Shown here: positions 1 through 5,743 of the stretch, one piece after another | Numbering within the stretch: position 1 is the stretch's first letter | Layout: each line of letters starts with the position of its first letter | From: an uncultured Christensenellaceae bacterium | GTDB taxonomy: Bacteria > Bacillota > Clostridia > Christensenellales > Pumilibacteraceae | Reading direction: 5' to 3' | Length of the DNA stretch: 9,555 nucleotides | Assembly: GCA_910588315.1 (NCBI GenBank) | Contig: CAJUQF010000076.1 | Coordinates: 1-9,555 of the forward strand | Program-made: the position numbers and the translations under genes | Notes under the pieces: model-generated | What the model saw: only the letters and a program-made list of their open reading frames with translations | Told to the model about the DNA's origin: nothing | Database searches by the model: none

Positions 1-1
1 T

Positions 2-1954
2 GTCGGCGAGCTTACTCAGTCCGAACAGCCGTACACTCCCATAACGTTCACGGTAACAGTTACGGGTATGACAGGTAATCCGGACAGTTATATTAGGTGG
101 TACGAGGACGACGCTATCATTTACGAAGGTACGGAGCGCGTGTTTTCGTATATGCCCAAGCCCGGGCGGAGAACGATAAGCGCCGACGTAAACGGCAATA
201 GGATATATTCTACCGATATTTATTGCCGCGGCAATGTAGTTCCGGTCGCGCCGACGGTACAGTTCGATAATTTGTATCCGCACGTGTATCTTAATTACGA
301 AGTTGCGGGAAAAGCGTGCGTCGAGATATCTTCGCCAGGAGGCGATGTAGGCGAATATTCGCAAACCGATCCGGAATTCGCGGCGCTTTTCGAAAACGGA
401 CGCATGGACGTCGGCGGACTGATAACGCTTTGCGCGTCGAGTTCGGCACGGCGTTCGTACCGTTTCCGTGTCAAATCGCTCGGCGACGGCGACGCATTTA
501 CCGAAAGCGCATACTCCGACTATACAACGTTTACGCAGCTCCCGTCGGCGGCGGCGCAGTATATAAAAACGATTATTCCGGGTGGAGATCTATACGTGAC
601 CAGCGACGAAGAATATGTCGCCGTAGCGGAATATTATATATTCTTCCGTAACAAAAAAACGTCGAAACCGTCGGTATCGTTCGATTGCTATATCGCGTAC
701 GACCGTAGCGGCTCGGCGCAAGACCTTTGGAACGACGCATTTCCGATCGCGGCGACGAGCGGGGCTTACAGCAATATCCGCGTAAACGATACCGGCTCGA
801 TAATGCGAACGTCGTTTACCGTAAACACGGTAAACGCGCCGACCAAGCAGGCTAGCGCAAGCGCCGGAACCGGATTCGCTACGCAATTACATGCGGTGCT
901 ACCGCATATAAATTACGACGAAAGCAAATATCGCGACGAGCGTTACGAGTTTCCTATCGATAGCCGTGAAAATGTCATCGAAGTATCGTATACCGACGAA
1001 CTGTATCTCGTCGCACAGGGAGAATACGCGCGTCCCGAACCTGTCGCGGGATCTGCGGCGGAAACCGTGTACGCGCTTGCGCGAGATATTTTGCGCAAGA
1101 TATGCACTGACGATATGACAGACGTGCAAAAGGCGCATGCGATATACGATTGGATAATGTGGCAAGTCACGTACGATAATCCTGCTGCGGCGACGGTTTC
1201 GGGCGGAGAAGCTTTGTCGGCATATTATTTGGAAGGCGTCTTCGGTAACGGCGAAACGTCGATAGGCGGAGTAAAGTATTCTCCCAACGCGGTGTGCGAC
1301 GGCATGAGCAAAGCATATTCGCTCATGTGCAATATCGAAGGTATACCGTGCGTGCGAGTAATAGGAAAAGCCGGTAAATCGCTGCGCGACGCGGGCGGAC
1401 ACGCTTGGAACAAGGTGAAGATCGTCGGGGAATGGTATGCAGTGGACTGCACATGGGGCGACTCGCAGGCGACAATGGCGCTCGACGGCGCGGCAAAGTC
1501 TTACGAACTCGGATTGCACGATCATCTGTTTTTGACAGACGCGCAGATGTCGTCGACGCATTACGAACCTTATCAGTGCGGAGAGACATCGATACGCTAT
1601 GCGCCGAGAACTGCGAAAGAGCCTATCGACGTATATAAGACGATCGATTTCGACGGTACGATAATCAATTGTTCGATAGGTAAAAACGAAAATCAAAAAT
1701 CTCGCGTCAGGGAGATAGCAGCTGCGTATGCGCGCACATACAAAAGCAAAAAATCCATAGTCGTTCCGGGCGGACCTAACGGCGGCGTGTATTCGATAGG
1801 CTACACCGGATTCGAAATATATGCCGAAAGCGGTCTTACGCTGTCGGACGGCGATATATCCGCTACCGTGTCTGCGGAAATAAAATCGATTTTGAGAAAC
1901 GCATCGGTAAAAGTCTTTACGCTCGACAACGTAATTTTGGTGCTTGTAAAATAG
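2..1954 (+). CDS. Exported transglutaminase-like multidomain protein (5' end outside window)
   Basis: The frame is open from the first bases of the window, so the N-terminus and any signal peptide are missing. The first in-window ATG (position 68) has no ribosome binding site and lies inside coding sequence. Numbering from that Met, residues 1 to about 65 look like an Ig-type beta domain (an IRWYEDD strand), and about 75-160 resemble a fibronectin-III-like domain. About 330-500 form a transglutaminase-like (papain-fold) domain with the complete triad: Cys410 in AVCDGMSKA, His445 in GGHAWNKV and Asp460 in AVDCTWGD. A further roughly 110-residue C-terminal region has no assignment. This combination is typical of large secreted proteins of Clostridia annotated as transglutaminase-like or CYK3-like. 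The intact triad suggests an active cysteine peptidase or amidotransferase, but the substrate is unknown and a wall or surface-protein role is inference. No LPXTG-type anchor or transmembrane segment is visible at the C-terminus. The gene ends at a bidirectional terminator. Confidence 0.85.
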   Translation, partial: VGELTQSEQPYTPITFTVTVTGMTGNPDSYIRWYEDDAIIYEGTERVFSYMPKPGRRTISADVNGNRIYSTDIYCRGNVVPVAPTVQFDNLYPHVYLNYEVAGKACVEISSPGGDVGEYSQTDPEFAALFENGRMDVGGLITLCASSSARRSYRFRVKSLGDGDAFTESAYSDYTTFTQLPSAAAQYIKTIIPGGDLYVTSDEEYVAVAEYYIFFRNKKTSKPSVSFDCYIAYDRSGSAQDLWNDAFPIAATSGAYSNIRVNDTGSIMRTSFTVNTVNAPTKQASASAGTGFATQLHAVLPHINYDESKYRDERYEFPIDSRENVIEVSYTDELYLVAQGEYARPEPVAGSAAETVYALARDILRKICTDDMTDVQKAHAIYDWIMWQVTYDNPAAATVSGGEALSAYYLEGVFGNGETSIGGVKYSPNAVCDGMSKAYSLMCNIEGIPCVRVIGKAGKSLRDAGGHAWNKVKIVGEWYAVDCTWGDSQATMALDGAAKSYELGLHDHLFLTDAQMSSTHYEPYQCGETSIRYAPRTAKEPIDVYKTIDFDGTIINCSIGKNENQKSRVREIAAAYARTYKSKKSIVVPGGPNGGVYSIGYTGFEIYAESGLTLSDGDISATVSAEIKSILRNASVKVFTLDNVILVLVK

Positions 1955-1976
1955 CATAGCCGATTTTTCTTAAAAG

Positions 1977-2014
1977 AAAAACACCGTGTTCTATTGTGCG
2001 TTCGCGGTGTTTTT
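1977..2014. terminator. Bidirectional intrinsic terminator between convergent genes
   Basis: AAAAACACCG (1977-1986) pairs perfectly with CGGTGTTTTT (2005-2014). The stem can extend inwards by about two pairs around a short loop. Runs of T follow the GC core on both strands, so it can stop the transglutaminase-like gene on the + strand and the esterase gene on the - strand. It lies 22 bases past the first stop codon and 19 bases past the second. Confidence 0.85.
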
Positions 2015-2033
2015 TATATGGGGTTGCGTTTGT

Positions 2034-2789
2034 TTAAAGTGCAGCGAACTCTGAAAAGAACAGTGTTTCCTGCACGCGCCAACTCGTTTCGTCGTGTACT
2101 GCGCTGTTTATCATATCGAGACGAATATTCTTTGCTCCGCCTTTGCGCAGCGCATTGGTCAGCGTAAACACATCGTCGACGAAGAGCTGAGTTTCTTTAT
2201 CCGCAAGCTCGCTCGGCGTTTCGCCCGTTGTTTCGTTGCCGCCGGAGTATACGTGATAGAATGCATCCGGATCGAACGACGCGCTTTTAAGGTAACCGTC
2301 GAATGCGACGGGACTTACGAACAACGGCGTGGAATACATTCCGTACGCTTTGAATCTTTCGTTCTTGCGTTTGGCAAAGTGTAACGTCGCAAGCGCGCCC
2401 GCAGACGAACCGAGCATACCGTAAAACTTAAAACTGAATCGCTTATCGAGATACGGGATAACTGTTTTTTCCAAAAACTCCATATATGCGTCGGCTTTGC
2501 CGCCGGTCTTGGGTTTGTTCGGATCATCGAATTCGATCGGGAAAGGCAGGTAATCGTCCTCGCGAGTCGCCGTACTGTCTATACCGACGATAGCGGTATT
2601 TTTAATGGCGCAGGCTTTTAAGATGTCGAGTGCGCGCCAACTTTTGCCGTATGCCGCATCAGAGTCGTAGAACACGTTTTGCCCGTCGTGCATGACGATC
2701 GCGCGGTCGGCTTTTTTGGGCGCGTATATACGCAGCGTCCGAGCGAACGGACCTTTTGACAGAACGACTATTTCATATTTGCGTTTCAT
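2034..2789 (-). CDS. Esterase of the alpha/beta-hydrolase superfamily (esterase D / Fes-like)
   Basis: A 251-residue protein of the putative-esterase family (PF00756 type), which includes S-formylglutathione hydrolase, enterochelin esterase and carbohydrate-esterase-1-like enzymes. An early beta strand leads into the family motif HDGQN (residues 34-38). The nucleophile elbow is GSSAG (127-131) with Ser129 as the expected nucleophile. Near the C-terminus, His232 in AVHDETSWR is the expected catalytic His. The acidic residue cannot be assigned safely by eye; E186 in SGGNE is one candidate. There is no signal peptide, so the enzyme should be cytoplasmic. Its natural ester is unknown; feruloyl/acetyl esters or siderophore esters are family precedents only. 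The ATG at 2789 is preceded by GGTG about 8 bases upstream, a modest ribosome binding site, and by a perfect promoter. The gene is monocistronic and convergent with the upstream transglutaminase-like gene. Confidence 0.8.
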   Translation of the reverse strand: MKRKYEIVVLSKGPFARTLRIYAPKKADRAIVMHDGQNVFYDSDAAYGKSWRALDILKACAIKNTAIVGIDSTATREDDYLPFPIEFDDPNKPKTGGKADAYMEFLEKTVIPYLDKRFSFKFYGMLGSSAGALATLHFAKRKNERFKAYGMYSTPLFVSPVAFDGYLKSASFDPDAFYHVYSGGNETTGETPSELADKETQLFVDDVFTLTNALRKGGAKNIRLDMINSAVHDETSWRVQETLFFSEFAAL

Positions 2790-2819
2790 AAATCACACCG
2801 CCGAATTGATACTGATTGA

Positions 2820-2848
2820 ATTATACATCATGATAGAATAATTGTCAA
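2820..2848 (-). promoter_or_regulatory. Consensus sigma-A promoter for the esterase gene
   Basis: Read on the - strand: TTGACA (2848-2843), a 17-base spacer, then TATAAT (2825-2820). Both hexamers are perfect. The predicted start is near 2813, giving a leader of about 24 bases before the ATG at 2789. That leader contains GGTG as a modest Shine-Dalgarno. Confidence 0.85.
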
Positions 2849-2874
2849 TATTTGTAAAAATACTCGTTCAAAAC

Positions 2875-2903
2875 TTGCTTTTGTTTTCTGCGTATGATAT
2901 AAT
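2875..2903 (+). promoter_or_regulatory. Sigma-A promoter abutting the CCA-enzyme start codon
   Basis: TTGCTT (2875-2880), a 17-base spacer, then a perfect TATAAT (2898-2903), with TG one base before the -10 (an extended -10). The usual 6-base discriminator puts +1 at 2910, which is the A of the ATG, so the transcript is predicted to be leaderless. The promoter runs back to back with the esterase promoter; their -35 elements are only 26 bases apart. Confidence 0.8.
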
Positions 2904-2909
2904 CGCGGT

Positions 2910-4268
2910 ATGAAAATCAATTTGGACGAGAAGTCCGCAAAGTTTATAAGCGGACTCGGAGAAAACGTGTACGTAGTCGGAGGCTATGTACGCAATAGTT
3001 TGTGTGGATATGCTTGCACGGATATCGATATCGCGGGACCTATTCCCGCACTCGCGCTCAATCTGCCGCCGCATTCCACGATGTCGATGGTAAATCACCG
3101 TATGGGTACCGCGCAGATCGTTTGCGACGGTGTCAAGTATGAGTATACGCCTTTTCGCGTCGAAGTTTATAATCCCGGCGGCGAGCATACGCCGGCGAAA
3201 GTCAGTTTCACCACCGACTTGTATGCGGATGCGCAGCGTCGCGATTTTTGTTGCAATGCGATATATTACCACGTGGGCAGGGACGAGATAATCGATCCTA
3301 TGGACGGGGTTCGAGACGTCGAACAAAAGATATTGCGTGGCTGCAACAAACACGTGTTCGAGTCGGACGGACTCAGGCTTCTGCGGCTTGTGCGTCTTGC
3401 CGCCGAACTTGAATTCAAGATAGAAGGCGAGACTGCGCGTTCGGCAAAGGCAAACAGCGACATGCTCGCGGATATTACGAGCGAAAGGAAACGTACGGAA
3501 CTCGATAAAATTTTGTATGCCGACACCGTAAACGGCGTTAAAAACGCGCAGTACCGCGGTTTGAGATTGCTTAAACAGCTCGATCTTTGGAAAAATCTCA
3601 TACCGGAACTTGTAGCGTGCGACGGACTTTCGCAGCCCGAACAGTATCACAAATACGATGTTTTGGAACATTCGTTCAGGTGCGTATTGAATGCGCCGCC
3701 CGTACATAACCTTAGACTTGCGGCGCTTTTGCACGACGTTGGCAAATCGTACTGTATGAAAAACTTCGGTAATTTTTACGGTCACGAAAAAAGCTCGGGT
3801 ATTGCCGCGCGCATCATACTGAATCGTTTGCGCTATCCCAACGACGTTATAGAACAGGTAGTAAGGCTTTGCAATCTGCATATGTACGATATGCGCGGTG
3901 ACGCTCGCGAGTCCAAGGTACGCGTGTTCGTCGCAAAAAACTTCGATATATTGGATAAACTCGTTGCGCTGATAAGAGCAGACAAGCTCGCTACGGGTAT
4001 GGCAGACAGCGAAGAAGTCTTAAAGCCGCACAGGTTCGAGATCGTGCGTGACGAGATGTTGAAAGACGGCGCGCCCATTCTCAAAAAGTCTTTGCGCATA
4101 TCGGGTAAGGATCTTGCCGATATGGGTTTCGAGAGCGAGGCGATATCTGCGGGATTGGAATATCTTTGGCGCGAGTGTATAATAAATCCGCACAACAATA
4201 CGCCGGAATGGCTCAAAAAGACCGCAGCCAAGTTGCCTAAGACGCCCGATAAGCTGAATAAAAAATGA
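2910..4268 (+). CDS. cca: CCA-adding tRNA nucleotidyltransferase / poly(A) polymerase family, with HD domain
   Basis: A 452-residue class II nucleotidyltransferase. It most likely adds or repairs the 3'-CCA of tRNAs from CTP and ATP in the cytoplasm. The head domain has VGGYVRN (23-29) followed by the metal-binding DID (38-40). QRRDF (109-113) and NAIYY form the next conserved block. The neck region carries RLLRLVRLAAEL and then ERKRTELDKIL, the E-x-x-R type nucleotide-recognition helix. An HD phosphohydrolase-type domain follows, with LLHDVGK (His275, Asp276) and a further His at 292 in GHEKSS, as in many bacterial CCA enzymes. Length and domain order are normal. The usual VRD is VRN here. 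CCA-adding versus poly(A) polymerase activity cannot be decided by eye; CCA addition is favoured for a Bacillota-like genome. The ATG at 2910 gives the expected N-terminus but has no Shine-Dalgarno and sits on the predicted transcription start. A terminator follows 17 bases after the stop codon. Confidence 0.88.
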   Translation: MKINLDEKSAKFISGLGENVYVVGGYVRNSLCGYACTDIDIAGPIPALALNLPPHSTMSMVNHRMGTAQIVCDGVKYEYTPFRVEVYNPGGEHTPAKVSFTTDLYADAQRRDFCCNAIYYHVGRDEIIDPMDGVRDVEQKILRGCNKHVFESDGLRLLRLVRLAAELEFKIEGETARSAKANSDMLADITSERKRTELDKILYADTVNGVKNAQYRGLRLLKQLDLWKNLIPELVACDGLSQPEQYHKYDVLEHSFRCVLNAPPVHNLRLAALLHDVGKSYCMKNFGNFYGHEKSSGIAARIILNRLRYPNDVIEQVVRLCNLHMYDMRGDARESKVRVFVAKNFDILDKLVALIRADKLATGMADSEEVLKPHRFEIVRDEMLKDGAPILKKSLRISGKDLADMGFESEAISAGLEYLWRECIINPHNNTPEWLKKTAAKLPKTPDKLNKK

Positions 4269-4285
4269 TCGTTTAATCATTACGT

Positions 4286-4320
4286 AAAACGCAAAGTCAT
4301 TACGGCTTTGCGTTTTTTTT
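4286..4320 (+). terminator. Intrinsic terminator after the CCA-enzyme gene
   Basis: AAAACGCAAAG (4286-4296) pairs perfectly with CTTTGCGTTTT (4306-4316) around a 9-base loop. An 8-T run spans 4313-4320. It should separate the nucleotidyltransferase gene from the VanW-family gene, which starts about 40 bases later. Confidence 0.9.
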
Positions 4321-4346
4321 CGCATAAATCCGATATTTTTCGACAT

Positions 4347-4352
4347 ACTAAT
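4347..4352 (+). promoter_or_regulatory. Possible weak -10 element for the VanW-family gene
   Basis: ACTAAT matches TATAAT at four of six bases. It stands exactly as far from the ATG at 4359 as the -10 of the CCA-enzyme gene stands from its ATG, with similar flanking bases (TAATCGCG in both). No recognisable -35 lies 16-18 bases upstream. The terminator just before implies that some promoter must be here, but this assignment is tentative. Confidence 0.3.
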
Positions 4353-4358
4353 CGCGAA

Positions 4359-5606
4359 ATGACAAGCTTTAAGAAGAGAAGTATTTACATAGCTTTTTTC
4401 GTGTCGTTGGCTTTATTGTGTTTTGCCGCCGCACCGTCGGAAAATATTTCGGAGCAGACGCAGGATGTTGTTCCGAAAATAGAAATTACAGCCGCCGGTA
4501 AGACCTATACTTATGTCGACGAACACGTGCAGCCGTCGGATTTTACGGTACAGGAAGAGATCGATGCGAGAAGAATTAACGCACCGTTGAGCGAGAAAAT
4601 AGAACTTGTCGATCTGTGTCTGTCGCGCGGTGCGGATCATAAACGGGCATTGTCGGTATGTTTTCCGCGGCTTATAAGAGTTGTGGACGGTATCGCGGCG
4701 AAAATGTACGTACAGCCGAAAAACGCCGAAGTAAAGTGCCGCGGGGGATCGATCAAGATCGAAAAAGAACATAACGGCGTTATGCTCGACGAAAGCAAAT
4801 TGTACGCAAGCATATACTGTTGTTTTAAATTTTCGGGCGGTGGCTCTGTCACCGCATATCCCAAGACCGTCGTACCGGAAGTGACGGCGGATAACCTTAA
4901 ACCATACACGGCGTTTCGCGGTGCTTATACGACCGATTATACTATGTCTATACCGGCTCGCGCACATAATGTAACGCTGGCGCTCGAAAAGATTGACGGC
5001 GCTATGATATTGCCGGGAGAAACGCTGTCGTTCAACAAGACGGTAGGCGCTCGTACGGAAAAGAACGGATTCAAAAGCGCCAAGATTATAGTAGACGGGA
5101 AATATACCGACGGTGTCGGCGGCGGCGTGTGTCAGGCGTCTACGGCGGTTTACAATGCCGCGCTCGTTGCGGGATTATCGTGCGCGGCAAACGCGCATTC
5201 GATATGTCCGGCATATTGTCCGCCCGGACTTGACGCCATGATAAGTTCGGTTAGCGATCTGCTCGTAACAAATCCTACTACGCATCCGGTTTATATAACT
5301 GTAAAAGCCATGGGCGGTAAAGCGACGGTATCCGTATATGGCGAGAAAAAAGAATTCGACGTTGTGCCGGAGAGCGTAACGGAAAAAACACTGCCTTTTG
5401 TTACGGAAGAGATAACGGATAACGAACTCAAATACTTTGACGGGGAATATAAAACGGGTGACAGGCGACTTGTTTCGCCCGGAAAAGACGGCATCTCAAG
5501 CTCGACTTACCTGAACTATTATCGTAACGGCAAAATCGTGAGACGTGATCTGGTACGACAAAACGAATATAAGATGTTGCCGCAAGTGATAGCGATAGCG
5601 CCGTAA
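4359..5606 (+). CDS. Membrane-anchored VanW-family protein with G5 domain (YoaR-like)
   Basis: A 415-residue exported protein. Basic residues (KKR, 5-7) precede a hydrophobic segment at about 9-25, either an uncleaved anchor or a signal peptide with a possible cut after AAA (23-25). Cys21 does not follow a proper lipobox. Residues about 60-180 match the peptidoglycan-binding-like domain common in this family. About 187-328 form the VanW domain, with the hallmark GGGVCQAS (Cys258) and a TNPTTHPVYI strand. About 335-413 form a G5 domain (GKDGISSSTY, then YYRNGKIVRRDL). Relatives such as YoaR of Bacillus are thought to act at the cell wall, but no enzymatic activity is established. The VanW name does not imply vancomycin resistance, and no van genes are nearby. 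An in-frame TTG at 4308 lies inside the preceding terminator, so the ATG at 4359 is preferred. It has no Shine-Dalgarno. No clear terminator follows. Confidence 0.87.
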   Translation: MTSFKKRSIYIAFFVSLALLCFAAAPSENISEQTQDVVPKIEITAAGKTYTYVDEHVQPSDFTVQEEIDARRINAPLSEKIELVDLCLSRGADHKRALSVCFPRLIRVVDGIAAKMYVQPKNAEVKCRGGSIKIEKEHNGVMLDESKLYASIYCCFKFSGGGSVTAYPKTVVPEVTADNLKPYTAFRGAYTTDYTMSIPARAHNVTLALEKIDGAMILPGETLSFNKTVGARTEKNGFKSAKIIVDGKYTDGVGGGVCQASTAVYNAALVAGLSCAANAHSICPAYCPPGLDAMISSVSDLLVTNPTTHPVYITVKAMGGKATVSVYGEKKEFDVVPESVTEKTLPFVTEEITDNELKYFDGEYKTGDRRLVSPGKDGISSSTYLNYYRNGKIVRRDLVRQNEYKMLPQVIAIAP

Positions 5607-5705
5607 AACTGATAAATTCGGTATAACGGCAGGGTATATGGGTTCATATTTTAATTACGATATTGCACTGTCATAAAACGAATTTGCAATACGAACGGCA
5701 AGTAC
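5607..5705. other. Intergenic stretch without recognised elements
   Basis: This AT-rich spacer lies between the VanW-family gene and the lgt promoter. I see no convincing terminator hairpin, riboswitch-like fold or small gene. A 7-base inverted repeat (AAATTCG at 5614-5620 and CGAATTT at 5679-5685) is too widely spaced to be meaningful. Confidence 0.5.
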
Positions 5706-5734
5706 TTGACAAAACCGTCGTAAAGGGCTATAAT
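5706..5734 (+). promoter_or_regulatory. Perfect consensus promoter of the lgt-pncB operon
   Basis: TTGACA (5706-5711), a 17-base spacer, then TATAAT (5729-5734). The predicted start is at about 5741 (a G), only three bases before the ATG at 5744. This leaves no room for a Shine-Dalgarno. It also excludes upstream in-frame starts for lgt. Confidence 0.88.
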
Positions 5735-5743
5735 CATCGTGTT

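Noticed and set aside
899..1957. Long open frame (352 codons) on the - strand opposite the transglutaminase-like gene
   Set aside because: It lies antisense to a gene with clear domain motifs, has no recognisable protein features, and is rich in Arg, Tyr and Cys as expected from reading CG-rich codons backwards.
2868..3881. Long open frame (337 codons) on the - strand opposite the CCA-enzyme gene
   Set aside because: It is a shadow of a well-supported gene. Frequent NCG and CGN codons suppress antisense stops, and no ribosome binding site or domain is visible.
4308..4358. In-frame TTG extension of the VanW-family gene
   Set aside because: The TTG lies inside the terminator hairpin of the previous gene, and the ATG at 4359 gives a normal signal/anchor sequence.
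4419..4421. Cys21 of the VanW-family protein as a lipoprotein cysteine processed by the neighbouring Lgt
   Set aside because: The preceding residues are Ala-Leu-Leu, with Leu at -1, which does not fit a lipobox.
4359..5606. Reading the VanW-family gene as glycopeptide resistance
   Set aside because: The VanW domain is widespread in wall-associated proteins with G5 domains, and no vanA/H/X/R/S-type genes are present here.
5614..5685. Inverted repeat AAATTCG / CGAATTT
   Set aside because: Only 7 bases with a 58-base gap in AT-rich sequence; expected by chance.
5663..5743. In-frame TTG extension of lgt
   Set aside because: It starts upstream of the perfect promoter at 5706-5734, so it would not be on the transcript. 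The ATG at 5744 gives the expected N-terminus.
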